Shown in pieces: positions 1 through 9,454 of a stretch of DNA of 31,177 nt. Position 1 is the first letter of the stretch, and each line of letters begins with the position of its first letter. Position numbers and translations under genes: made by a program. The notes under the pieces are model-generated. The model was not told the DNA's origin, ran no database searches, and saw nothing but the letters and a program-made list of their open reading frames with translations. Source of the stretch: Gnetum montanum (taxonomy: Eukaryota > Streptophyta > Gnetopsida > Gnetales > Gnetaceae); the NCBI GenBank assembly GCA_015680685.1, contig MNCI01008665.1, positions 215,840 to 247,016 on the forward strand. Reading direction: 5' to 3'.

Positions 1-1263
1 AATTTTGTTTTCAATACTTCCTTTTTCAACAATTTTACTTTTTCCATTTGAAGTAATATTATCAATCATCATAGGTTCACTATAGATATATGTCTGATTT
101 GGTTCTCCTTTCTAAGGTAACCACATGTGAGAATAATCTGTTGATATGTAACCAAAGAAATTCTTGCTCCAACTTCTACTTAATAAAATACTATATGAAT
201 CTAGTATGTCTGCCACTTGAATAGTTACTCTACTTCTAATGTGGGGTTCAAAAGCAATTTCTAATATGACATTTGACAATTAACCCACAATCTTAACTCT
301 ACTTTTATCCACTTGAACAATCTTTCTATTTGATATTTCGGGAATCAAACCAAGTTTCTTACATATAGACAATGGCATTATAGTAGACGTAGCTCCAGAA
401 TCAACCAAACAATTGTGTAAGTATTTATCTTTTAATTTCATTGTCAAAAGAAAAGGAGGAGCTTTCTTGTCATGTGAAGTCTTTAATCTCTCATCATTAC
501 TAGACATATAACTTAACTCTGATTCTCTAGCTCTCCTTTTACCTTTAATGAATTCTAAAGCCTTTCTTTGCTGATCTCCTATTTGAAGCAACTGATAGAG
601 GCTAATATTGGCTTTGACATGTTTAAGGTCTTCTATCAAATCATATTCTCCATCACCAATGAAGCTTGATCTCTTTATCCATTTATTAAAAGACTGATTT
701 GGAGTGCTTTGCTCCACTTGATTGTCTTTACCTTTATTCTTATCCTTTCTACTTGGCTCAAAAGCTTTTCTCTTAGTAGATGGATCAGTAATAACATTTG
801 GGGGTCTAGAAGTAGTTAGTCTTTCCTTAGATCGAAGACTATATCCATTTTCCTCATTGTTATTACATTCTTCATCTGAAGACATATCTTCTTCAGAACT
901 TGATAGAGAAGAAGTATCACTAGATCCATTGCTAGAAGATTTACTTGCATAATGAACACTAGATAACTCATTATCAGATTCAATATCAAGAAAGTTGGAC
1001 ATAATAAGATCACTTTCATCCTCATCTTCTACTAACTTAGTGTCTTGATGTTTATGCTTTCTACTTTTCTTTTCTTCCTTGATATTAACTCTTGCCAAAG
1101 CTTTTTCAAGCTTCACTATTTTGTTAGACATATCTCTCATTAATTGCCCTTTTTTAGATCCCACTCTTTCATGTTCTGTCTCTATCTTAACATGAGATGG
1201 ACCTGGTAAAGCTTTAAATTGAGCTAAATCTTGCATAGGAATCATAACTCTTTCTTCTCTTTT
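1..1263 (-). CDS. pro: Gag C-terminus, aspartic protease and pre-RT region (A1), partial
   Basis: This is in the same frame as gag, after the TAA at 1264-1266. The first 240 residues or so are acidic/Ser-rich then basic linker, with a plant-gypsy Gag-tail segment EYDLIEDLKHVKANISLYQL. The protease follows: the active-site motif LVDSGATSTIMPLS has its Asp codon near 400-402, followed by CKKLGL. A second in-frame stop (TAA, 280-282) lies after RVKIVG. The frame then continues to the window edge with the segments VADILDSYSILLSRSW and FFGYISTDYSHMWLP (about 90-180), typical of the block between protease and RT in Tat/Athila-like elements. The protease would mature the polyprotein. It is partial because the window ends. 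Confidence 0.85.
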
Positions 1264-2082
1264 TTAAATTGCGATATTTTCTTCAGGATTCAAGTTCAAC
1301 TGTTTTTCTAACTGTATAGCTTCACTAAAGTAATTGTTTAGTGTAGTTAAGTTTGGAGTTCTCCTTAACCAAATTGAAATGTTGGGGTTGACAGCTTTAA
1401 GATAAGTCTCTTTAAGCATTTCGTCTGATGGCTTATATTGTCTTTGAAAGAGTCCACAGATTCGTTGAAACTTGATGTTGATATCTCTAATTGACTCTTT
1501 AATGCCTTGCTTAGCTTGCATTAGCCCATAGTATAGTTGTTGTTGATCTAACTGATTACCAAACTGGGCTAAGAAAAGATTCTTCATATCATCCCAACTT
1601 GTAATACTATTACTTGGTAAGTTCGAATACCAAATCTGAGCCATATCCTTTAGATTTGATACAAACAACCTACAAGCTTGATCTTGATGTTGAATATTTG
1701 CATGAGCTAAAGCTAACTCAAACATGTGAATATATTCTTCAGCTAAATAAGCTTTTCCAGGAATGAAGGGCTCAGGCAAATATTTGTAAACTACCTTAGG
1801 AATATCATTGTAGTTTTGAAATCCTAATAGTGTAACTCCTTGCCAGGGATTCACCATCCTATTCCTTTGAAATGTTGAACTCTTAGATTTTCTAGATCTT
1901 CTGTTACGAATTGATAACCCAGAGATAATGGGTGATCTTCTTGATCTTCTAGTTTTCACTCCACTACTTGTTCCCAATTTAGAAACTTTCTTCTGTTCTT
2001 CTTCTGATGAAGAATCAGTCTTAGAATCTAGAATATCCTTTGAAACTTTGAAAATTTCCAAACTATGAAATTTCTTGGTCAT
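1264..2082 (-). CDS. gag: Gag (A1), retrotransposon gag domain
   Basis: A 272-residue reading frame starting at ATG 2082. Residues 1-70 are Ser/Lys/Arg-rich and basic (SRRSPIISGL region). From about residue 75 comes the conserved plant retrotransposon Gag core: the YIHMFELALAH helix, the LFVSNLKDMAQIWYSNLP segment, the W-D-D-M-KNLFLAQFG segment, and the later ESIRDINIKFQRICG segment. This core assembles the virus-like particle that packages element RNA. It ends at TAA (1264-1266), but the same frame continues directly into the next open stretch (codons from 1245 down), so gag and pol were probably one polyprotein, or are separated by a read-through stop. No CCHC zinc knuckle is visible. Confidence 0.88.
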   Translation of the reverse strand: MTKKFHSLEIFKVSKDILDSKTDSSSEEEQKKVSKLGTSSGVKTRRSRRSPIISGLSIRNRRSRKSKSSTFQRNRMVNPWQGVTLLGFQNYNDIPKVVYKYLPEPFIPGKAYLAEEYIHMFELALAHANIQHQDQACRLFVSNLKDMAQIWYSNLPSNSITSWDDMKNLFLAQFGNQLDQQQLYYGLMQAKQGIKESIRDINIKFQRICGLFQRQYKPSDEMLKETYLKAVNPNISIWLRRTPNLTTLNNYFSEAIQLEKQLNLNPEENIAI

Positions 2083-2175
2083 GAAATAAAAATAGTATCT
2101 AATTCTTAAGCCTTACAAATAATTGTTGATATGCTTAAAGTATAAGGCTTATGAACCTAGAGGCTTAATTTTCAG

Positions 2176-2192
2176 CCCTCCTTCTAGCGCCA
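2176..2192 (-). other. Primer-binding site, tRNA-Asn type (A1)
   Basis: The minus strand reads TGGCGCTAGAAGGAGGG, just inside the LTR edge (seven-base spacer). This complements the 3' end of plant tRNA-Asn(GUU) as I recall it (…CCUCCUUCUAGCG plus CCA). It primes minus-strand DNA synthesis. The same site, with one or two changes, occurs in B1 and B2. Confidence 0.8.
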
Positions 2193-3416
2193 AAAGAACT
2201 GTTGGCGACCGTTTGGGACGCGACCGCCAATGAGTGTCCTCAAACAGGATTTAGGTGCTTGCTGGTCTCTGGCAACACCAAGGCCCAAATACCTCCAAAT
2301 AACTCAGTAGTTAATGTGAGTATGTGTGTGTGCTATTGCGGCGTGCGGTTGTGAGAAATGTGACAATTTCGTTGTGTGTGAACTACAAATGACTTACTTT
2401 AAAGAGATATAGCCAACTTTGCCAAGTACTATGAGTTATTGAAAGTTTCCTATTTTGTTCAACTACCTAGTCTACGTGGTCCTTATAATACCTGCTTGTA
2501 ACAAGTAAAATTTTGCAAAAACATTTGAGCACAACTCCGCAATCTACTCCTAATTTTCCCCAGAGAAAGAGATAGTTCCACAAGAAAACTAGAAATAGAG
2601 CAAGATTCGATGGAAATAAGCAGAAAAGAAAAGAAAGCAGATTTGTGTAGACCTCAAATATTTAAACAAGGTAAAATGACACGAGTAAACACTTCGCAAT
2701 AAAGCTATTCCAAATTCAATATCTACGAATTGTTCAAACTTCCAAGGCTCAACCAAGCAATATCTTCAAGACAATCCTACTGTGCTACCAAAAATCGCTG
2801 CGTAAACTACCACGTACGAGACTCCACTTTGACTAGACAATAGATGCCAACGATTGCATTCAAACAGAACCTTTAAAAGACTTGACAATTTCTGATTGAA
2901 ATAACACGGAAAATCACTTTAAAGATAAAGAAGCTATTCTGGTCCCATCAAAATACCAAAGATTTTCTGAACCCTCTCGGCTACTAAATTGTTCCACGGC
3001 GTGACTACAAACAGAGGCTCTCTTCCAACAACCCAATAGCAGTTCCCAAACGTTGCTCAATAACGAAATTTACTACTAAAATGCTCTTAAGGCTTTTAAA
3101 CACAAGCGCTTCTATGGCAAAATTTTAATAGAAATTTCTATCGGGCAACAAGAACAATAAGAGCAATCTAAAAATCCCAAAATTACTTGCCAAGGATGAT
3201 ACTATCTAAACCACTAGCTAAGCAATTTAAACAAAACAAAAAATGAAATGCATAACTCACAGGACCATGACAAAGAGGCTGAAATCTTTATTCTAGCAAA
3301 TCATCTTGCAAACCATCTTCTTTACAAATCTTCCAAGTGTGATGATGATGCTCCCCAATCTTCTTCTCCAAGTCTTCCCCCTTCCAAATCCTTTTCTCCT
3401 CCTCCTCCTGAAGCCT

Positions 3417-3425
3417 TTTTATAGG
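3417..3425 (-). promoter_or_regulatory. TATA box of A1 LTR promoter
   Basis: The minus strand reads CCCTATAAAAAGG, the only strong TATA motif in this LTR, placed about 680 bp from its 5' edge, as expected at a U3/R border. Transcription would start about 30 bp downstream, near 3390. Confidence 0.65.
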
Positions 3426-3483
3426 GTTCCAAGGTAGGTAGGGAAGTTACATATTCAAAAATATCTCACCTAACTTCTCTCCC

Positions 3484-3562
3484 AAGTAACTTTGCCAACC
3501 AATTAGGAGATTACTTGTCCAACAAGTTAGGTAAGTTACTTGCCCAACAAGTTAGGTAAGTT
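3484..3562. repeat. 25-bp tandem repeat inside A1 U3
   Basis: Two adjoining 25-bp units (3513-3537 and 3538-3562) differ by one base; their core is AACAAGTTAGGTAAGTT. A more diverged third unit precedes them (3484-3512). Short U3 repeats of this kind often carry enhancer sites; that role is inferred. Confidence 0.7.
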
Positions 3563-4100
3563 ACAACAATTTTAGATGGTTGCAACCACCAAAGAGGAAA
3601 AAGAAATTGACAAGTGGCCTTGGAAGTTACAATAGTATAGAAAATTTAAAAAAAAAACAATTCCTAAGATACATAGGAACACAAGCTAATAGTGGCAACT
3701 TACTTCATACATATATATATCCTTTTAATTTTGCCTCTTCAAGATGAGATGTAAAGTTTTTTTAAGTGATGTATATGAAAGTTACAATCTCAAAATATCC
3801 CAAAAAATCTCAAAAATATCCTCCTAACTTTTCTCTCAAGTATTTGACTAACCAATAGGAGATTGTTTGCTAAAATATCCTAGCTAACTTTTCTCCCAAG
3901 TAAGGAGGTTACAACTTACTCATTTAATTAGGAAGGAGTTATTTAGGAAGTTATACATATTATTAGGAGAGATTTATGCTTTGGAAGTTATATCTATACT
4001 TTTAAATATTATATACATGTTTAAAATATCATAAACATGTGAATATTACTATTACAAATATTTGTAGGTATAATATAACTTATATAACATTTTACCAACA

Positions 4101-4668
4101 ATATTTTTGAAATCCTGGGACACATTAGAAAAGGTAAGTTTATAACTGGAGCTTTATATTTAGTGTATATGGTATTGTAAATTTTATTTAATAAACTGCA
4201 ATCGGCCAGAAATACCTTGGGTCACTTATCTTGTTGTGCCTCTGTGTCTTCATTACCATATTCATCGGACTGGTATGCGATGCCGAATGCATCGGTGTTG
4301 GACATGCCTGCCGTTTTGAAAGGTAAGTTACAGGAGGATGACTTACCGCCTAAAATTTGAAAGGAATCTTTCGGAAGGAAAAGCCCTGTTTAAGCGATGA
4401 AGTAATTGCAAAAAAAAATTTGGAAGTTGCAGGGATAAGTTAGGAACGCGCCTGCTTGTTATCCGCTCTCTGTTCACTGCCCTTTTTCCCTCTGTGTTTT
4501 TTTATATTTTTGTAGATTCACACAAAAAATGCAGGTTCAAATTTGGGGGTTTCCTGTACACGACCGTCATGACCGCATGTTAGCATCGTCGTTGCAGTCC
4601 CCATCTCCCTTTGCTTGCCCGCCGTCCGCGCCTCCTGCCAGATCTAAGCAACCCCCGTGATCGAGGCC
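4101..4668. other. Spacer between A1 and the 4669 ORF; GC content rises to the right
   Basis: No retroelement protein is visible. Around 4205-4325 there is a short open stretch on the plus strand ending at a textbook splice donor (AAAG|GTAAGTT at about 4320). A pyrimidine tract ending TTTTTGTAG near 4515 resembles a splice acceptor. These could be remains of a host gene upstream region or chance. Confidence 0.3.
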
Positions 4669-5013
4669 ATGGCCGCCATGCGCAGGACGAAGGCTTTCAG
4701 TCCACGTTTGGTTTCTCTCCCGCCGCTGTTCTCCCGTTCAGCTCTGTTGCAGGTGCTGGTATTAACTCTGCTTCTCTTGGCTCATCGGCTCACACGCAGA
4801 CAGGCGCGCGGAGCAACGGCAACGGCCTGTTCGTCTCCCGCAACAATACCCTTGACGGCAATAGCAACGGATGGTCTTCAGCGTGATTTTCTTCGGCAGC
4901 AACAAGGGTTTCAGGGCACAATTCTAGCCATTCTTGATAGTTGTGCCAAAATCAGGAGCTACAAAAGGCGTGTGACTAAAACATTCATATTTTTGAAATA
5001 TTTTGCAAAATGA
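4669..5013 (+). CDS. Possible first exon or small ORF with N-terminal membrane anchor
   Basis: The ATG at 4669 sits in a good plant context (GGCCATGGCC) within the only GC-rich stretch of the window (about 4560-4890). It reads 114 residues: a basic start (MAAMRRTKAF), a strongly hydrophobic run (LLQVLVLTLLLLA, about residues 29-41) and then RLTRRQ, which looks like a signal anchor. After about residue 75 composition reverts to the AT-rich background, so a real exon may end earlier at an unseen splice donor. A second frame (4611-4886) is also open, so this may simply be GC-driven openness. Function unknown; weak call. Confidence 0.3.
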   Translation: MAAMRRTKAFSPRLVSLPPLFSRSALLQVLVLTLLLLAHRLTRRQARGATATACSSPATIPLTAIATDGLQRDFLRQQQGFQGTILAILDSCAKIRSYKRRVTKTFIFLKYFAK

Positions 5014-5524
5014 CATTCCAATGTTTCCACCAAAATCCATTCGAGCGCCAGCAACGGATTTTGCTAATGTCTAGAATCACCAAAATTTTTTATATTTTGC
5101 CCCAAAATTACACTCATTACAGTCCCATTATGTTCATTCAAACTTTGATAGAACCTCATCACAAAGTCTTAATAACTGGGCAATTGAATTTTGATATGCC
5201 AACAACCTGTTGATAACTCTTATAAGTTATTGAAAATTTACCAAAATCAAACCCATGAGTCTTACTGTTCCATAAAATGGCCAAATGTGCCAACATTTCC
5301 CTCATTAGCATAGGCATAAAAGAGAAATGATATAAAAATCACATACCTCGAACTCACTTAACCATACAATCGTGAAAAATACAAGTGATTTTGGAAGGAA
5401 AATGATTGATTAACCTTAAGTGTTCCATAAGGCGTGTAAGCACTTAGTCTGCAGAGTTCGACCAGATCATGCGCGTAATGCTCATATTCGTATGGTTGAG
5501 TGTAGGGGTACCTCACCACTCATC
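5014..5524. other. Spacer, nothing recognised
   Basis: Mixed-composition sequence between the small ORF and the truncated end of B1. Similarity of B1 to B2 stops near 5525, so this stretch is flanking DNA or an unrecognised continuation of B1. Confidence 0.4.
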
Positions 5525-7360
5525 AGCTATATTGAGGCACACGAACCACAAACAGCTACTGTGGTGGTTCCGGGTTACTATCTATGCCAATTGTGTTGAT
5601 GACATACCCCACGTTGTTGGCATTTAGGGGGTCTGTGTAGATGTGCATGGATTGATTTTCAGGGCAGACAGGGTTGCTTTCATCCAGAACCAACTTCTCC
5701 TGATTAATCATTCGTCGAATGTCATCTTTGAATGCTAGAAAGTAATCTGTGTCATGATCACAAAGTTGATGGTAGTCATAAAACTGTTCCAGCTAGAAGT
5801 TCTTAGGGACTGGAGGCTTGTTGGGTGTAGCCAAGGAGGGGTTCCTAAGAAGCTCTCAATACCATTGATGTCATTTAGTCACCTCCTCATACATTCGCTT
5901 ATGTTGAATATACCCAGCCCCCAACAATTGCTTCAAGAGTTCTGAAGGCTTGACGGGTAGAGGGGTGTACTTGCAGCGATCTTTATGCTTGAAGTTGGGT
6001 TTAGGCAGGGTTGATGCCTCTAGTGTTGATGTTGAGGGTTGAGCAGTGTTATTTAAGCCAAGCGTGGGGTTAGTCAACATTGTTGTCGCTTTCTTCTTGT
6101 TGTTGTTCTTGTTGGGTTTGGCCTTGTTTGCCACAGCAGCCACCATGGCTATTGTGGTAGAAATCCATGACTTGCATTATGTCGGAACTGACGGCTTTGA
6201 GATGTTTAATTTCTTCGATGAGGATCTAGATAATTTAGAACACTTGGTCCAGACCCTATGACACTGCAAATGGTTGCAAGGTTGCTTGAGCAGCCGTCAT
6301 GTACAACGATGGGGGTTGTGGTGTAGAGGTAGTGGCCTAGCCCATGGGGGGCCTGTTGGTGCTGCTCCTGCGAATGACACTGCCTGGGCTATCCACCACC
6401 TGGTGGGTTGGTCATTGATGTGGTGGCCGTTGGTGGGGCTATGGGGTTAATAGGTTGCCCACTTAGTAGGGCTACCCATAGCCCTGCACTGGGTTGTAGT
6501 ACATGCAGAAGCTGGTGAGCTTAGGGTTGCATGTAGTATAATACTTGAGAAAGTTGGTTCATAGGTAAGGAAGGGGTTGGGGTCCATCACGCAGTCGAGA
6601 CCGGGTTGGCCATTGGTGGTGGAATAGGTGCAGACGAGGGAGTAGAGGTGAAGTTCATATGTGATTGAGATGTAGGCAGAGTATGGACATATGGTAACAT
6701 GGCTGTGACTGACATTGGGTATGTTGCTGGAGCATACTGAGGCAAGGTAACTGAGGAAAAAGTTGAAGGGCCCCCTTGTTGATACATAGGAGGTAGAGAA
6801 TGACTTGCCATGACTGACAAGGGTGTAGATTGTGGTAGGGTTGTGGCAATCATGAAGGAGGTAGAAGCAAAAAGTGGGTTCGACCGAAAGACCATGATGG
6901 GAGAAATAACCACAGGGTAGGTCTAGCCACCATCCTCGGAATGAGAGTCTAGGTCTTCCTATCCATCCTAGAACACCTCATCGTAGTGAGATGCCATATC
7001 TCATTCTCTAAACTTATTGACTCACATTAGCTAGTCTAAGATCCACTGATATGTTTCCGTCAGGGGGATTATAACGTCAGGGGTAGGGATAAATTCCCTC
7101 CCGTTCTAATGAAGGAACTCGAAGTTGCATTTGTGCTCGAGTTCTTGGTGGTGCAGGAGTAGATTTTCTTGGATCTTTGCATAGAGGAAGTCATAACTCT
7201 CTATGTCTTGCGCTAGAAACTTAGATGACAAATGTCGGATCCTAAGAGAATGGTGTGGTGCCAACACTAGGCTAGGTGTTCGCTTGACACCCATGGTGTT
7301 TTGAGCCAAGAACAGAGCCTCAATGTTGGGGGTGGAAATGGCAATAGTTGACGGAGCCAT
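5525..7360 (-). pseudogene. gag: Broken gag of B1, core domain deleted
   Basis: It starts at ATG 7360 (MAPSTIAISTPNIEAL). The first 85 residues match the B2 N-terminal segment in spacing and motifs (LAQ, SYDFLYAKI versus QYNFVCAKL, GREFIP versus RRELLV). A long Pro/Ser/Thr-rich stretch follows (6913-6587). EIKHLKAVSSDIMQVMDFY (about 6215-6160) joins directly to VAAVANKAK (about 6140); in B2 these are separated by about 620 bp encoding the Gag core. The downstream tail YTPLPVKPSELLKQLL, then a CDHDTDYF…DIRRMIN segment (about 5765-5700) and GYVINTIGID are hallmarks of Tat/Ogre Gag C-termini. There are several stops and frameshifts. Confidence 0.8.
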
Positions 7361-7579
7361 TTTGCGTGATTAAAGGGAGGTTGCAAATGAGAAACACAGA
7401 AATCAGTAGGTGATTAGAGGCTTTTCATCCTGCTAAGTCCCAAAGGAATCGTCGTTGCGACTAGTATGAACCACACGATGCGTAAACAACCGCGAGGGTG
7501 TCATGTTTACACTAGTAGGTGATGAGGTACAGACAACGTGCAGGACTAACCAAAAGATGTAGAAAGGGCACCGAAAAGG

Positions 7580-7596
7580 CCCTCCTTCTAGCTCCA
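7580..7596 (-). other. Primer-binding site (B1)
   Basis: The minus strand reads TGGAGCTAGAAGGAGGG, one base different from the A1 site, five bases inside the LTR edge. Same tRNA-Asn-type primer. Confidence 0.75.
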
Positions 7597-8152
7597 AAAA
7601 CTATAGTGACTAAAAACGTCAGTGGCTGGAACATCGAGAGGTTGCTAGTCGAACAGTTTAACCCTGGATCCGTGCGAGGGCCGTACTAGAGAGACACAGA
7701 AGTGGGGTGCCCTAAATAGTCTGGTCAATCAGATAGAGACTTAATTGGTGTATCTTAACCTTTTGTAAATGTTCTTTTAAAAAGTGAGACACACGAAGTA
7801 AATCGACGATCAAAAAATATAAAGTGATGAAAATAGTGTAAAACAATGATGATAGTAAGCAAATAGCAAAAGAAACTTGGGTTATAAAGTGCATCGCCCC
7901 AAGGTTGTAGGTTTGATCCTTTGCATTGCTGAAAGGTGTACAATAGAACACACAACATGGAAGAGGCGCAACTTACATAGACTAGTATGGTCGCAATTTT
8001 CTAAACTGTGGAGCTAACCAGCAAACTCAAAGCCAACCATAGTGCCAAAAATTGCCAACTATGCTCTCAAAAAGCCAACTTAAAAGCCAATTAATGCTAG
8101 AAGCCAATAGTCAACCCAGCTGCCAACCCTTCGAGCATTGTTTACTGGGGTA

Positions 8153-8162
8153 TTTATAGGGC
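8153..8162 (-). promoter_or_regulatory. TATA box of B1 LTR promoter
   Basis: The minus strand reads CCCTATAAATACCCC, matching CCTATAAATACCCC in the B2 LTR at the equivalent place, about 560 bp before the LTR end. Confidence 0.7.
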
Positions 8163-8569
8163 TGGGAGCAGGAGGAAAACACGATCTAAATGCCACGTGT
8201 CTTGGGCCCCACAAGGTGCAAACATGGCTATACTATGTAGGTGTGTGATGCTGGAGGTGAGCTTTGTTACACTGCAACCATACTACTGAAACTGCATGTG
8301 CAAAAATCCAGTGTGCCAACAATGCAAGCAAAATGGAACCTATGCTCTAGGACTACGTCTTCCCTACTCTTGCAAGCAAGGTCAAGCGTAGGAACAAATT
8401 TTTTTTGGGGGTTAACCAAGGATATGCAAAATGAAGCAAACTTGCTAATTTTGTCTGCCAAAGAGATATCCGGTGAGAATAATCATTGCCAACAAGTTAT
8501 AGAGCTAGCCGAAAACATCTTGATGCCTCCATGCTAGTGTTGCACTACCTACGTTGTTCAGCACATTGG

Positions 8570-9160
8570 CATAGCGTAAGTAACTACCCACTACGCTATG
8601 CTACGCTATGTAGCGTAGCATAGCGTAACCACTAGTCTTGACAGAAAACTTGCATAGGAGTTGAAAGCATTTGTGTGAGGCTTGGTTAGGCCAACAACTG
8701 CAACTTTTGTCCTGCATGCCGAAAAGCCTTCAAACTTGTTGAATCCATTTTTAGAACATTTTTGTTGCTTTTGCATCATTTCTATGCTATGTAGCGTAGC
8801 ACAGTGTAGTAGCTAGTGTATCAGGCTTCCTTATTCAATTTGTCATTTTCTATTAAGAAACCTTGCTCGAGGCCTGAGGGCTAAGTGGGACAACTAGTTT
8901 TGGAGGCTGAAGCCTTGCCAAGTGCAATATTCTTGTTGGAGTCACTTGGCAAAGGAGGGTCTTTGTGCACTTTGTCCTTGTTACACTCTGCTACACTGCA
9001 TAGCGTAGCATAGCATAGCACCTTGTGTTGGTGGAGCAGGCTTGCTTGGCAGTTGCAACATAAGAAAATGCTTTGGAAGACCAACTTATCATCAGCTTAC
9101 ATCTTGGACACTTGATTAACTTCTTTGAGGCTTGCTACATTGCATAGCATAGCAGACTTC
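8570..9160. repeat. Clustered GCATAGC/GCGTAGC palindromic motifs in B1 U3
   Basis: At least four clusters: about 8570-8630 (many overlapping units in both orientations), 8780-8815, 8985-9025 and 9128-9165. Units are variants of TAGCGTAGCATAGC and its complement, separated by unrelated sequence. Equivalent clusters occur in the B2 U3 (22385-23180). Confidence 0.75.
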
Positions 9161-9454
9161 TATGCTAGAAAAAATTTTGAACTATTTTGCTCATCCGGAA
9201 CACTTTTGACAACTCCTATCATGGTCCTTGGGTAAATTGCCAGCCAGGTTAATTGTTCGATTGGGTAGGCTGGAGAGTCCAACAAGCTTGTCAGCCCTAG
9301 AGATAGAAAACTTGCTGGACTGTACAGTCTATCTTTGGTGCCTACACCATTCTATCGGCCCATCATGATGCTGCACTTGTGGAAATCCTTGCCCAAATTC
9401 CAAGACTCTGCTGAAGCATGAGGGTCCTAAAATTTTATGGTGTTTTAGTATAGA

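Larger units (their letters stand above)
1..4100 (-). mobile_element. Element A1: 5' half of a Ty3/gypsy LTR retrotransposon
   Basis: Read on the minus strand this is a 5' LTR (4100 down to 2200), a primer-binding site (2192-2176), a leader, gag (from 2082) and protease, running off the window at position 1. No chromodomain, RT or integrase can be seen because the window ends. Gag and protease are in one reading frame, interrupted by only two stop codons in about 2.1 kb, so this is the least decayed element here. The PBS type and protease region point to the Tat/Athila (non-chromovirus) side of Ty3/gypsy; lineage assignment is an inference. The sequence after the right LTR edge begins ATATT, a candidate target-site duplication whose partner lies outside the window. 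Confidence 0.9.
2200..4100 (-). repeat. 5' LTR of A1 (1901 bp)
   Basis: The edges are perfect TGTTGG…CCAACA, 1901 bp apart, and the inner edge abuts the PBS. A TATA box lies about 680 bp into the LTR on the minus strand. U3 is rich in repeated GTAACTTCC/AAGTTAGGTAAGTT-like motifs. Two other copies of the family occur: a diverged one ending at 15333 (plus strand) and a near-identical piece at 30991-31177 (plus strand). Confidence 0.88.
5525..9440 (-). mobile_element. Element B1: truncated Tat/Ogre-like Ty3/gypsy retrotransposon
   Basis: On the minus strand: an LTR (somewhere near 9440 down to 7602), a PBS (7596-7580), a leader, and gag from ATG 7360 to about 5525, where similarity to B2 ends before the protease. 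LTR end, PBS, gag N-terminus and gag C-terminus are all recognisably the same family as B2. The upper LTR edge is not resolved; at about 9455 the sequence is already A2 pol in the opposite orientation. Internally B1 lacks the Gag core domain (junction near 6155). Confidence 0.8.
7602..9440 (-). repeat. LTR of B1 (outer edge uncertain)
   Basis: The inner end aligns with the B2 LTR end over about 150 bp, including GGCCCTCG, ACCTCTC and CACTATAG versus CACTACAA. The terminal CA has become TA (7602). The TATA box and the motif-rich U3 also correspond to B2. The outer edge lies between about 9180 and 9455 and cannot be fixed by eye. Confidence 0.65.

Noticed and set aside
722-952. Plus-strand reading frame inside A1
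   Set aside because: It is the antisense shadow of the acidic Gag-tail region, which has clear family motifs on the minus strand.
6587-6913. Minus-strand 108-residue Pro/Ser-rich frame as an independent gene
   Set aside because: It is the variable middle section of B1 gag; flanking parts match B2 gag on both sides.
8241-8537. Plus-strand 98-residue frame
   Set aside because: It lies inside the B1 LTR U3, has no motif, and its composition is that of the LTR.
8570-8640. CRISPR-like array
   Set aside because: Units overlap in both orientations, have no uniform spacers, and the context is a plant LTR.
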